Assembly (NCBI GenBank): GCA_008638415.1
Contig: VWVT01000004.1
Coordinates: forward strand, 62,001 to 126,000
Source: Nocardiopsis sinuspersici
GTDB taxonomy: Bacteria > Actinomycetota > Actinomycetes > Streptosporangiales > Streptosporangiaceae
DNA: 64,000 nucleotides
Direction: 5' to 3'
Of the stretch, positions 1 through 7,988 are shown one piece after another. Under the pieces are notes generated by a model, which saw only the letters and a program-made list of their open reading frames with translations, was not told the DNA's origin and ran no database searches. Position numbers and translations under genes: made by a program. How positions within the stretch are numbered: position 1 is the stretch's first letter; each line of letters starts with the position of its first letter.

Positions 1-2
1 AG

Positions 3-416
3 GCGGTGCTCGGCGGGGGCGCGCGCCTCAACGGCCGGACCCTCCAGGCCCCGCCCGCGGTGCCGCTGGAGCAGGCCCTGGTCGCCACGGGCTTCGGATA
101 CCGCTCCGAGCGCCGGGTCCACCAGGCCAGGGTCCTGCTGGAGGTGATCCCGCGCGTCCGCGACATCCGGCGCGGCGGTTCGGCGGCCGTGGACCTGGTC
201 GGACTGGCCTCGGGACGTGTCAACGCCTACTACGAGCGCGGGCTCCACGTCTGGGACTGGGCCGCCCCCGGCCTGGTCGCCGGTGAGGCCGGCCTGCGCG
301 TGGGAGGACTGCACGGGAGGCCGCCCGGCGAGGACCTGGTCATCGCCGGGCGCCCGGAGCTCTACGAGGCCCTGCAGGAGCTCCTGGAGCCGCTGGGAGC
401 CGACACCGACGGCTGA
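3..416 (+). CDS. Inositol monophosphatase family protein, C-terminal part
   Basis: The gene enters from the left edge, so only about the last 137 codons are visible. The segment HVWDWAAPGLVAGEAG matches the conserved C-terminal WDxAAG-type motif of the IMPase superfamily, in which the Asp binds catalytic Mg2+ and the following helix borders the substrate phosphate. The stretch before it (DIRRGGSAAVDL) fits the usual R-R-x-G-S-A-A-x-D-L segment of the family. Family members dephosphorylate inositol phosphate, histidinol phosphate or adenosine bisphosphate, and the substrate cannot be told from this part. The gene ends before a strong hairpin shared with a convergent small gene. An upstream start must lie outside the window. 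Confidence 0.85.
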   Translation, partial: AVLGGGARLNGRTLQAPPAVPLEQALVATGFGYRSERRVHQARVLLEVIPRVRDIRRGGSAAVDLVGLASGRVNAYYERGLHVWDWAAPGLVAGEAGLRVGGLHGRPPGEDLVIAGRPELYEALQELLEPLGADTDG

Positions 417-469
417 GGCGGGCCGGTCCCGCACGTCTCGGGCCCGGACGCGCGTCCGGGCCCGGACAC

Positions 470-514
470 ACGGAAGGGCGCGGTGGGAGGCCAGGTCCCA
501 CCGCGCCCTTCCGT
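470..514. terminator. Bidirectional terminator hairpin
   Basis: Two 19-base arms (470-488 and 496-514) are perfect reverse complements around a 7-base loop. The hairpin lies between the converging ends of the IMPase-like gene and the 54-residue gene, so it probably ends both transcripts. Confidence 0.8.
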
Positions 515-517
515 CAG

Positions 518-682
518 CTAGGCGCAGGTGTTGACGCCGTTGCGAGCCGCGATGCGGTAAAGGTCCTCCAGCTCCGACGCATGCGTGTCGGCGAGGAAGT
601 CGTCCCCCTCGGCCTGAGCGGCCTGGAACGACCGGTAGGTCTCGTTGATGCGGACCTTGATCTCCGCGAGGAACTCGCCCAT
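518..682 (-). CDS. Small conserved acidic/helical protein, 54 aa
   Basis: The ATG at 682 is preceded on the minus strand by GAAGAGGTG, a good ribosome binding site a few bases away, which fixes this start in a much longer open frame. The product begins MGEFLAEIKVRINETYRSF and is predicted to be almost wholly alpha-helical, with alternating charged residues and a single Cys next to the C-terminus. There is no signal peptide and no membrane segment. I believe similar 50-60 residue proteins occur at this position beside an IMPase-like gene in other actinomycetes, but I know no function. It stops 4 bases from the shared terminator. Expression looks plausible; the role is unknown. Confidence 0.65.
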   Translation of the reverse strand: MGEFLAEIKVRINETYRSFQAAQAEGDDFLADTHASELEDLYRIAARNGVNTCA

Positions 683-1106
683 TGCACCTCTTCCAGGGGT
701 AGGCACCGGAACACGGCCGTGTACCGGTGCGGAATCCGTCCGCGCACGCCGCGGCGTGTGCATGATCGAAGTAGTCACGTCCCTGTGACATGCGTGCGCG
801 TCGCGGTCCGGCCCGGGGCCGGTGTCCACGCGCGCATCTTCTACCTGTACCGCACCGTGATCCTCGCCAAACCCCCACCCCCGGACGAAATCCTTCCGTG
901 ACCTCCTCCGCGGCCGGCCCCGCACCGGGGGAGGACCCCGCCGCGGGGGCCTGCGCGGGGGTGCGCGTGCCGGCCGTCCGGACCGGGCGGGGTGTGGGAC
1001 GGCCAAGCAGCGGGCAAGGGTGTCACATGACACATTTGCCCGTGAGGGCTTGCTGCTTACTTGTTTCTTATTCTTGATGTGTCAGATTTGAGACGTGCGG
1101 GGTTAA

Positions 1107-1148
1107 GTCGCTGCCGACGGTTGGGGGATTCGCCGGCAGCGACTCCCC
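1107..1148 (+). promoter_or_regulatory. Hairpin element, copy 1, in cutR leader
   Basis: Arms 1107-1116 and 1134-1143 form a perfect 10-bp stem (GTCGCTGCCG with CGGCAGCGAC). The loop carries TTGGGGGATT. Directly after the stem, TCCCC (1144-1148) is complementary to GGGGA in the loop (1124-1128). With no linker between stem and C-run, the second pairing probably competes with the stem rather than forming a simple pseudoknot. A second copy lies 191 bases downstream. Confidence 0.5.
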
Positions 1149-1297
1149 GCGCTCAGGGGAGCAGTGAAGCTCCCGGTTCGGCGCCCGTGTCCGCACGGGG
1201 CGAGGAGAGCGGCCAGGTTCACGGAACCGCCGCGACGGGTTTACCGTCTCCTTACCCCGGCTGTGGGACAACGGATGACGCGGCCGGGACCAAGAAC

Positions 1298-1340
1298 GCC
1301 GCTGCCGGTGTGTTGGGGGATGCGCCGGCAGCGGCCCCCC
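1298..1340 (+). promoter_or_regulatory. Hairpin element, copy 2, in cutR leader
   Basis: Arms 1298-1308 and 1325-1335 form a perfect 11-bp stem sharing the core CGCTGCCG/CGGCAGCG with copy 1. The loop again contains TTGGGGGAT, and CCCCC (1336-1340) follows the stem, able to pair with the loop G-run at 1315-1319. The element ends 16 bases before the ATG at 1356 and 34 before the GTG at 1374, so its folding could affect cutR translation. Confidence 0.5.
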
Positions 1341-1373
1341 TCTCTCTCCCGACCCATGCTTGAGAAGGACAAC

Positions 1374-2027
1374 GTGCGCGTACTCGTGGTCGAAGACGAA
1401 CAGGTCCTGGCCGACGCGGTGGCAGTCGGACTGCGGCGCGAGGCGATGGCGGTGGACGTGGTCTACGACGGGGACACCGCGCTGGAGCACACCGCGGTCA
1501 ACGACTACGACGTGGTCGTACTCGACCGCGACCTCCCCGGTGTCCACGGCGACGAGGTCGCCCGCACCCTCGTCCAGGAGAGCTACAACGGCCGCATCCT
1601 GATGCTCACCGCCTCCGGCGGCGTCCAGGACAAGGTCGAGGGCCTGACCATCGGCGCCGACGACTACCTGGCCAAGCCCTTCGCCTTCGCCGAGCTCATC
1701 GCCCGGGTACACGCCCTGGGCCGCCGGTCCGTGCCCCCGCTGCCCCCGGTCCTGGAGCGCCACGGCATCACCCTCGACCCGGCCAACCACCGTGTGCACC
1801 GCGACGGCCGCGAGATCCCCCTCACGCCCAAGGAGTTCGCCGTCCTGCAGGTGCTCATGCGCGCCCAGGGAACGGTGATCAGCGCCGAGGGGCTGCTGGA
1901 GAAGGCCTGGGACGAGAACGCCGACCCCTTCACCAACGTCGTCCGCGTGACCGTCATGACCCTGCGCAAGAAGCTCGGCGACCCTCCCGTCATCCAGACC
2001 ATCCCCGGCGCGGGGTACCGGCTGTGA
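1374..2027 (+). CDS. cutR: Response regulator CutR (OmpR family)
   Basis: This is a cytoplasmic DNA-binding response regulator of 217 residues, the length I recall for Streptomyces CutR. The receiver domain spans about residues 1-115, with acidic E7/D8, phosphoacceptor D51 (in VLDRDLP) and the conserved Lys at 101 (AKPFAF). A winged-helix output domain follows at about 125-217, ending GAGYRL. The GTG start at 1374 follows GAGAAGGAC at good spacing and gives the canonical VRVLVVEDE start; in-frame ATGs at 1356 and 1320 are alternatives. The stop overlaps the cutS start by 4 bases, so the two are co-translated. In Streptomyces, CutR has been linked to extracellular protein folding genes and, indirectly, to actinorhodin control. 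Two hairpin elements lie in the leader. Confidence 0.92.
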   Translation: MRVLVVEDEQVLADAVAVGLRREAMAVDVVYDGDTALEHTAVNDYDVVVLDRDLPGVHGDEVARTLVQESYNGRILMLTASGGVQDKVEGLTIGADDYLAKPFAFAELIARVHALGRRSVPPLPPVLERHGITLDPANHRVHRDGREIPLTPKEFAVLQVLMRAQGTVISAEGLLEKAWDENADPFTNVVRVTVMTLRKKLGDPPVIQTIPGAGYRL

Positions 2028-3247
2028 CACCGTCGGACCGCTCCGAACCGGAACGCGGGGAGCCCGCCCGGCCCGCCGACACCGGTACGTGGCGGCGCCT
2101 GAACGCCGCCGTGCCCGAGGACGGGGAGCGCTCGGCCGCAGCCGAGCGGGTACACCGCTTCACCGACAACCTCAGCCTGCGCGCACGGCTCACCCTCATC
2201 TACGGGATGCTCTTCTTCGCGGCGGGTTCGGTCCTGGTCCTGGTCAACTACCTGATCGTCGCGGTCCTGCTCAACGCGCTCCTGGACGAGGACACCGCCT
2301 CGGAGCTGATCACCCACCGCTACCTCATCGACGAGGTCCTCACCCACGTCACCCGGTTCTCCCTGCTCGCGCTGTTCCTGGTGGGCCTGCTCGCGGTCGC
2401 CCTGGGGTACGCGGTGGCCGGAAGGGCGCTGTCCCCGCTACAGAAGATCACCCGCATCGCCCGCCGCCTGTCGGAGCGCTCCCTGCACGAGCGCATCGCC
2501 CTGTCGGGGCCCGACGACGAGATCCGTGAGCTCGCCGACACCTTCGACGGCATGCTGGAGCGTCTGGACCGCGCCTTCGACGGCCAGCGCCGTTTCGTGG
2601 CCAACGCCTCACACGAGCTGCGCACACCCCTGGCGATCAACCGGACCCTGCTGGAGGTGGCGCTCAGCGCCCCCGACGTCTCCCCCGACCTCAAGAGCGT
2701 CGGACAGACCCTGCTGGAGACCAACGCACGCCACGAACGCCTCATCGACGGCCTGCTCTTCCTCGCCAGGAGCGACCGCGAGCTGGAGGTCCGGGCCAGG
2801 GTCGACCTGGGCGAGGTCGCCGGGACGGTGCTCAGCCAGTTGGAGGGCGAGCTGTCCGGGTCGGGCCTGAACCTGCGCCAGGACCTGCGTCCCGCCCCCG
2901 TGGTCGGCGACCCCGTCCTGCTGGAGCGGCTCGTGGGCAACCTCGTGGAGAACGCCCTCAAGTACAACGTCCGGGACGGTGACATCACCGTTCGCAGCGG
3001 CATGTACGAGGGCATGCCGGCGGTCCAGGTGGAGAACTCCGGCAAGGTCATCCCGGCCTACGAGATCGAGGGGCTCTTCGAGCCGTTCCGCCGCGGCTCC
3101 GGCGACAGGGTCGGCTCGGGCCGCAGCGCCGGCCTGGGGCTGTCCATCGTCCGGTCGGTGGTGCGCGCGCACGGGGGTGTGATGACCGCCTGGCCGCGTT
3201 CCGGGGGCGGTCTCGTCGTCACCGTCTGCCTTCCCGTCCCGGACTAG
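2024..3247 (+). CDS. cutS: Sensor histidine kinase CutS
   Basis: This is a 407-residue membrane histidine kinase starting at GTG inside the cutR stop (GTGA overlap). A Pro/charge-rich cytoplasmic N-terminus of about 50 residues precedes TM1 (about 57-83), a very short outside loop (about 84-111), TM2 (about 112-133) and a HAMP linker. The dimerisation/phosphoacceptor segment ASHELRTPLAINRTLLEV carries His197. The ATPase part shows the N box LVGNLVENALKYN and the G box SAGLGLSIV. It should phosphorylate CutR. The outside loop contains no cysteine, whereas Streptomyces CutS is reported to have two conserved cysteines there, so the signal sensed here may differ. The gene ends next to a tandem repeat array. 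Confidence 0.9.
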   Translation: MTPSDRSEPERGEPARPADTGTWRRLNAAVPEDGERSAAAERVHRFTDNLSLRARLTLIYGMLFFAAGSVLVLVNYLIVAVLLNALLDEDTASELITHRYLIDEVLTHVTRFSLLALFLVGLLAVALGYAVAGRALSPLQKITRIARRLSERSLHERIALSGPDDEIRELADTFDGMLERLDRAFDGQRRFVANASHELRTPLAINRTLLEVALSAPDVSPDLKSVGQTLLETNARHERLIDGLLFLARSDRELEVRARVDLGEVAGTVLSQLEGELSGSGLNLRQDLRPAPVVGDPVLLERLVGNLVENALKYNVRDGDITVRSGMYEGMPAVQVENSGKVIPAYEIEGLFEPFRRGSGDRVGSGRSAGLGLSIVRSVVRAHGGVMTAWPRSGGGLVVTVCLPVPD

Positions 3248-3256
3248 GCCGTGCTT

Positions 3257-3805
3257 CCTTGAGGCCGCGCTGCGCCTCGCCTGGTACCCGGACGCCGCGG
3301 GCACGGGAGTCCTCGGTCCCCGCGGTGCGCCCGCCCGTACCTCACGGACGCACCCGCGGGGCCTCCGGCGGCCCCGCTGTGTTGTCCTTGAGGCTGCGCT
3401 GCGCTTCGCCTCGTGCTCGTGCGCCGCGGGTACGGGAACCTTCGGTCCCTGCGGTGCGCCTGCTCGTTCCTCGCGGGCGCACCTGCGGGACCTCCAGAAT
3501 CCCGTCGGCGCCCTCGCTGTGTCGTCTTTGAGGCTCCGCTGCGCTTTGCCTCGTGCTCGGGCGCCGCGGGTACGGGAACCTTCGGATCCTCCGGTATGGC
3601 GGCTCGTTCCTCGCAGCCCCACCTGCGAATCCTCCAGAACCCCGTCGGCGGCCTCGCTGTGTCGTCTTTGAGGCTCCGCTGCGCTTCGCCTCGTGCTCGG
3701 GCGCCGCGGGTACGGGAACCTTCGGATCCTCCGGTATGGCGGCTCGTTCCTCGCAGCCCCACCTACGAATCCTCCAGAACCCCGTCGGCGCCCTCGCCAC
3801 CCCCG
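3257..3805. repeat. Tandem repeat array, four units of 129-140 bp
   Basis: Four head-to-tail units begin at 3257, 3386, 3526 and 3666. Each starts with CTTGAGGC or CTTTGAGGC and passes through CGCCGCGGGTACGGGAACC and CTCCAGAA(T/C)CCCGTCGGCG. Units 3 and 4 differ at only about three positions in their shared core, while unit 1 is the most diverged, which suggests stepwise duplication with the right-hand units youngest. Related single copies lie near 21.8, 25.9 and 61.3 kb. The minus strand stays open across the array in one frame, but the absence of a start signal and the repeats within genes' 3' flanks argue against a protein. Confidence 0.9.
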
Positions 3806-4298
3806 GCGGCACAGGACCGGTCCACCGGACAGAACCCGGCCCCACGGGGCCAGGCTGCGTTCTGCCGTACTTCGTGGTATCTATACGTGTCCGAAGACAC
3901 GCCCACCCGTGTCACGGGGGCCGGACTCGGGTGTGTATGCTTCCCCGGGCGTGGACCCGGAGAGAATGCCTCCTGACGTGGGCATGTCCTGGTTTTCGCC
4001 CACTCATGGGAAGCAATCCGCGTTTTGTCCCGAATGGGTGAAGCGGGTCTTCCAGGTCTACGAGGCGCCCGGCGTTGGGTAGTACACAGGGGGACCGATC
4101 CTTGGGCGGTAGCCGCGCGTGGCCGTCTCCGGTCACGGACCCGTAAAAGTACTGCTGACCTGTGGATGGTGACCCGGGAGGGGACACGGTCCGCCGACAT
4201 CGGGAAAACTCATCGGCCGAATCGGGCACAAACGAAGGTCTCTCAAGCGTTACACCCGCGCGACGAGGCACTGAACGAGGGGGATGGAGTTAGCAGAG
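3806..4298. other. Non-coding gap between repeat array and DUF4193 gene
   Basis: About 490 bases without a credible gene. A small perfect hairpin, CGTGTC-CGAA-GACACG, sits at 3886-3901. The base composition around 3870-4260 is less GC-rich than the genes, consistent with a promoter region for the DUF4193 gene, but no -35/-10 pair is convincing. Confidence 0.4.
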
Positions 4299-4595
4299 AT
4301 GGCCACCGACTACGACAGCCCGCGCAAGACTGACGAGGACATCAACGAGGACAGCCTCCAGGAGCTGCAGGCGCGGCGCGTGGACAAGGGCACCGGCACG
4401 ATCGACGTCGACCCCGACGAGGTAGCCGAGGGCATGGAACTGCCCGGTGCCGATCTGTCGGGCGAGGAACTCGCGGTGCGCGTGCTCCCGCGCCAGGCCG
4501 ACGAGTTCACCTGCTCGCGCTGCTTCCTGGTACACCACCGCAGCCAGCTCGCCGAGCAGCGTGCCGGCCAGCTGGTCTGCAAGGAGTGCGTCTGA
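4299..4595 (+). CDS. DUF4193 family zinc-ribbon protein
   Basis: This 98-residue acidic cytoplasmic protein opens MATDYDSPRKTDED, which is how I remember the actinobacterial DUF4193 family starting. The C-terminal half contains two CxxC pairs (CSRCF and CKECV) separated by about 24 residues, forming a probable zinc ribbon. Members are near universal in Actinobacteria; I recall them discussed as RbpA-like or transcription-linked, but no function is firmly known to me. An in-frame ATG at 4284 would add five residues (MELAE) but abuts the GAGGGGG site too closely, so 4299 is preferred. A strong hairpin follows, shared with the convergent DUF4235 gene. Confidence 0.85.
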   Translation: MATDYDSPRKTDEDINEDSLQELQARRVDKGTGTIDVDPDEVAEGMELPGADLSGEELAVRVLPRQADEFTCSRCFLVHHRSQLAEQRAGQLVCKECV

Positions 4596-4731
4596 GCGGA
4601 CGGGACGGCCCCTGAACCGGTCCCGTCCCGCCGGCTTCCGCCCGCGCGGGCGGACACCACCGCGTCCAGGCGCGTCCGCGGACGCGCCTAGCACCCCCTG
4701 CCGCGGCTCCCCACCCGGGAGCGGCGCGGAA

Positions 4732-4783
4732 ACGACGGCGGACGGCCGACCACACCCCGGTGCGGTCGGCCGCCCGCCGTCGT
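4732..4783. terminator. Bidirectional terminator hairpin
   Basis: Arms at about 4732-4751 and 4764-4783 are near-perfect reverse complements around a short loop. They lie between the converging DUF4193 and DUF4235 genes. Confidence 0.75.
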
Positions 4784-4808
4784 CATGGGCGCGGTGCGGG
4801 TCCCGGTG

Positions 4809-5087
4809 TCAGATGTCCAGTTCCTCGGGACCGGCACCGACCAGTTTCGCGCGGGCGGCGCGTACGGCCAGCACCCGGGCCACCTCCGTGCCGACACCGG
4901 CCATCACGGCCCAGCTCAGCGCGCGGCCGAGGCTGATGTCGGGGGAGTCCACGTCCGTGGGCGGCTCCTCACCCGTCACACGGGCCCAGGTAAAGTTCAG
5001 CGCCTTGCGCATGACGAACTGCGCCGCGAGCCCGGACGCGACACCGATGAGCGCGGGGACGATGTCACCGCCGTCCTTCTTAGCCAT
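4809..5087 (-). CDS. DUF4235 small membrane protein
   Basis: This 92-residue protein starts MAKKDGGDIVPALIGVASG. Its ATG at 5087 has GAAGGA upstream on the minus strand. Two hydrophobic segments (about residues 9-28 and 58-75) suggest a small integral membrane protein, and the arrangement of a Gly/Ala-rich helix, a charged linker carrying EEPPTDVDSPD and a second helix fits DUF4235 as I know it. It is transcribed towards DUF4193 and divergently from valS, with about 207 bases between the starts. The function is unknown. A very long open frame that reads antisense through valS in the same phase is an artefact of high GC. Confidence 0.75.
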   Translation of the reverse strand: MAKKDGGDIVPALIGVASGLAAQFVMRKALNFTWARVTGEEPPTDVDSPDISLGRALSWAVMAGVGTEVARVLAVRAARAKLVGAGPEELDI

Positions 5088-5281
5088 CGAATCCTTCACC
5101 GTTTCCGTTGGGGTGGACGAGGATGCGCGTACGGCGCACACCCTCCCGTCCGTACGGGGAGATACTTTCATGCCCGCTCTCCGAACGCGCGGGCCAACCC
5201 CGCACGCCGGCGCCGCGGGGCGGGGTTCCCGACCCCCGGGTGAGGGCCGGGAACCCGGAGCGATCACGGTCCGAAGAGCAT

Positions 5282-5294
5282 TACCATTGCCCCC
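5282..5294 (+). promoter_or_regulatory. -10 element for probable leaderless valS transcript
   Basis: TACCAT at 5282-5287 fits TANNNT and is followed by 7 bases before the valS ATG. No ribosome binding site precedes the ATG, so the transcript may start at the start codon. Confidence 0.5.
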
Positions 5295-7871
5295 ATGACC
5301 AACCGCTCTCATTCCTTCCGCATGCCCGACAAGCCTTCGCTGGACGGTATCGAGGCGAAGTGGGTCGACGTATGGGATGAGTCCGGCGTCTACCACTTCG
5401 ACCGCACGCGCAGCCGCGAGGACGTCTACTCCATCGACACCCCGCCGCCCACGGTCTCGGGTTCGCTGCACATCGGCCACGTGTTCTCCTACACGCACAC
5501 CGACACCGTCGCGCGCTTCCAGCGCATGAACGGCAAGGCCGTCTTCTACCCCATGGGCTGGGACGACAACGGCCTTCCCACCGAGCGCCGCGTCCAGAAC
5601 TACTACGGCGTGCGCTGTGACCCCTCGGTCCCCTACGACCCGGACTTCCAGCCGCCCGCCAAGCCCGACCCCAAGCGGCAGATCCCCGTCTCCCGGCGCA
5701 ACTTCATCGAGCTGTGCGACACGCTCACCGCCGAGGACGAGAAGGTCTTCGAGTCCATCTGGCGCCGTCTGGGGCTGAGCGTGGACTGGCGCCACACCTA
5801 CGCCACCATCGACGGCAACTCCCGCGCCGCCGCCCAGCGCGCCTTCCTGCGCAACCTGGCCCGCGGCGAGGCCTACATGTCCGAGGCCCCCACCCTGTGG
5901 GACGTCACCTTCCGCACCGCCGTCGCCCAGGCCGAGCTGGAGGACCGCGAGCGCCCCAGCGCCTACCACAAGGTCGCCTTCCACAAGCCCGACGGCGCCC
6001 CGGTCCACATCGAGACCACCCGCCCCGAGCTGCTGGCCGCCTGCGTCGCCCTGGTCGCCCACCCCGACGACGAGCGCTACCAGGACCTGTTCGGCACCAC
6101 CGTGCGCACGCCGGTCTTCGGTGTCGAGGTCCCGGTCAGGGCGCACCGCCTCGCCGACCCCGAGAAGGGGTCGGGCATCGCCATGATCTGCACCTTCGGC
6201 GACACCACGGACGTCACCTGGTGGCGCGAGCTCCAGTTGGAGACCCGACCCATCATCGGCTGGGACGGGCGTATCATCGCCGACCCGCCCCGGGGCCTGG
6301 AGAGCGGGCCCGGCCGCGAGGCCTACGACACGCTCGTCGGCGCCACCGTCCACACCGCGCGCGAGCGCACCGTGGCCCTGCTGCGCGAGAGCGGCGACCT
6401 GGTGGGCGAGCCCGCGCCGATCACCCACCCGGTGAAGTTCTACGAGAAGGGCGACAAGCCCCTGGAGATCGTCACCACCCGCCAGTGGTACATCCGCAAC
6501 GGCGGGCGGGACGAGGGCCTGCGCCAGCGGCTCATCCAGCGCGGCCGCGAGCTCACCTGGCACCCCGAGCACATGCGCGCCCGCTACGAGAACTGGGTCG
6601 GGGGGCTCAACGGCGACTGGCTGATCAGCCGCCAGCGCTTCTTCGGCGTCCCCTTCCCCGTCTGGTATCCGCTGGACGCCGACGGCAACCCGCGCTACGA
6701 CGAGCCCATCGTGCCCGCCGAGGACCAGTTGCCCGTCGACCCCAGCTCGCAGGCGCCCGAGGGCTACACCGAGGACCAGCGCGGGCGGGCGAACGGTTTC
6801 ATGGGCGACCCCGACGTCATGGACACCTGGGCGACCTCCTCGCTGTCCCCGCAGATCGCCTCCGGCTGGGAGCGCGACCCGGACCTGTACGCCCGGGTCT
6901 TCCCCATGGACTACCGGCCGCAGGGCCAGGACATCATCCGCACCTGGCTGTTCTCCACCGTGGTCCGTGCCCACTTCGAGAACGGCACCCTGCCCTGGAG
7001 CACCACCGGCATCTCCGGTTGGATCCTGGACCCGGACCGCAAGAAGATGTCCAAGTCCAAGGGCAACGTCGTCACCCCGCTGGCGCTGCTGGAGAAGTAC
7101 AGCTCCGACGCGGTCCGGTACTGGGCGGCCAGCGGGCGGCTGGGCACCGACACCGCCATGGACGAGGGCCAGATGAAGGTCGGCCGCAGGCTGTCCATCA
7201 AGATCCTCAACGCCAGCAAGTTCGTCATGTCCGTGGCGGGTGAGGGCGCCACGTCCGACCCCGCGCGGGTCACCCAGCCGGTGGACCGGTCGATGCTGGC
7301 CGCGCTGGCCGACGTCGTGGAGGACGCCACCGCCGCCTTCCACGCCTACGACCACACCCGGGCGCTGGAGCGCACCGAGCGCTTCTTCTGGGACTTCTGC
7401 GACGACTACCTGGAGCTGGTCAAGACCCGCGCCTACGACGTGGACTCCGCTGAGGGCGCCTCCGCCCGCACCGCGCTGCTCATCGCCCTGGGCGCCCTGC
7501 ACAAGCTCTTCGCGCCCTTCGTGCCCTTCGTGGCCGAGGAGGTCTGGAGCTGGTGGCGGGAGGGCTCAGTCCACGCACAGCGCTGGCCCGAGACGGCCGA
7601 GTACCGCGCCGCGGCCGCCGACGGGGACCCGGCCGTCCTGGCCGCGACCGCCGAGGTGCTGCGCGCCGTGCGCAAGGCCAAGTCCGAGGCCAAGCTGTCC
7701 ATGCGGGCCGAGGTCGAGCGCGTCAGGGTGGCGGGCAAGCGGGTCGAGGCCGCACGCGCCGCCAGCGGCGACCTCGCCGCCGCGGGCCGAGCCGCCGGGA
7801 TCGACTTCCACGCCACCGACGACGCCGAGCTCACCGTCGAGGTGACCCTGCCCGAGTCCGTCGAGGAGTAG
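5295..7871 (+). CDS. valS: Valyl-tRNA synthetase
   Basis: This is an 858-residue class I aminoacyl-tRNA synthetase that charges tRNA-Val in the cytoplasm. The HIGH signature is literally HIGH at residues 59-62, within TPPPTVSGSLHIGHVFSYTH. The second signature KMSKS is at 584-588 (DPDRKKMSKSKGNVV). An editing (CP1) domain lies between about 210 and 400, and an anticodon-binding helical domain follows about residue 650. The PTVSGSLHIGHVFSYT form resembles ValRS of archaea and Rickettsia more than the PNVTGSLHLGHA form of most bacteria. The start is an ATG without a Shine-Dalgarno sequence but with a TANNNT box 7 bases upstream. No T-box leader is seen. A second valS elsewhere in the genome cannot be excluded. 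Confidence 0.95.
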   Translation: MTNRSHSFRMPDKPSLDGIEAKWVDVWDESGVYHFDRTRSREDVYSIDTPPPTVSGSLHIGHVFSYTHTDTVARFQRMNGKAVFYPMGWDDNGLPTERRVQNYYGVRCDPSVPYDPDFQPPAKPDPKRQIPVSRRNFIELCDTLTAEDEKVFESIWRRLGLSVDWRHTYATIDGNSRAAAQRAFLRNLARGEAYMSEAPTLWDVTFRTAVAQAELEDRERPSAYHKVAFHKPDGAPVHIETTRPELLAACVALVAHPDDERYQDLFGTTVRTPVFGVEVPVRAHRLADPEKGSGIAMICTFGDTTDVTWWRELQLETRPIIGWDGRIIADPPRGLESGPGREAYDTLVGATVHTARERTVALLRESGDLVGEPAPITHPVKFYEKGDKPLEIVTTRQWYIRNGGRDEGLRQRLIQRGRELTWHPEHMRARYENWVGGLNGDWLISRQRFFGVPFPVWYPLDADGNPRYDEPIVPAEDQLPVDPSSQAPEGYTEDQRGRANGFMGDPDVMDTWATSSLSPQIASGWERDPDLYARVFPMDYRPQGQDIIRTWLFSTVVRAHFENGTLPWSTTGISGWILDPDRKKMSKSKGNVVTPLALLEKYSSDAVRYWAASGRLGTDTAMDEGQMKVGRRLSIKILNASKFVMSVAGEGATSDPARVTQPVDRSMLAALADVVEDATAAFHAYDHTRALERTERFFWDFCDDYLELVKTRAYDVDSAEGASARTALLIALGALHKLFAPFVPFVAEEVWSWWREGSVHAQRWPETAEYRAAAADGDPAVLAATAEVLRAVRKAKSEAKLSMRAEVERVRVAGKRVEAARAASGDLAAAGRAAGIDFHATDDAELTVEVTLPESVEE

Positions 7872-7974
7872 TCGAAGCCCCGAAGCGGGCACCGGGGCGG
7901 CGCCGGAGGAATCCGGTGCCGCCCCGCTTCGCGAACCGGCGGCGCTGGACACCGGTCCGGAGTCCGGGAAACGA

Positions 7975-7988
7975 TAGGCTCGGCCAAT
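7975..7988 (+). promoter_or_regulatory. -10 element for probable leaderless dut transcript
   Basis: TAGGCT at 7975-7980 fits TANNNT, with 8 bases to the dut GTG and no Shine-Dalgarno sequence between. Confidence 0.45.

Larger units (their letters stand above)
683..1373. other. Divergent intergenic region upstream of cutR
   Basis: This 691-base gap lies between the start of the small minus-strand gene and cutR. It holds a dyad GTGTCA-CA-TGACAC at 1020-1033, an unusually AT-rich patch at about 1045-1095 that is the likeliest place for the cutR promoter, and two copies of a hairpin element (1107-1148 and 1298-1340). I find no protein-coding frame with a credible ribosome binding site, apart from alternative starts of cutR. 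Confidence 0.5.

Noticed and set aside
1107..1340. Known 6C RNA motif
   Set aside because: 6C RNA has two close hairpins with C-run loops within about 70 bases; here the loops are G-rich, the copies are 191 bases apart and the complement strand order does not fit.
3257..3805. The tandem array as a CRISPR or as a protein-coding repeat
   Set aside because: The units have no short repeat with unique spacers and no cas genes nearby; the open minus-strand frame has no start or ribosome site and the repeats recur outside genes.
5088..5294. T-box riboswitch upstream of valS
   Set aside because: No specifier loop or T-box sequence was found; a leaderless start explains the gene better.
4809..7502. 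An 897-codon open frame on the minus strand through valS
   Set aside because: It is antisense to valS with repetitive Gly/Val/Asp-rich translation caused by high GC at the third codon position; only its 3' end (DUF4235) is a real gene.
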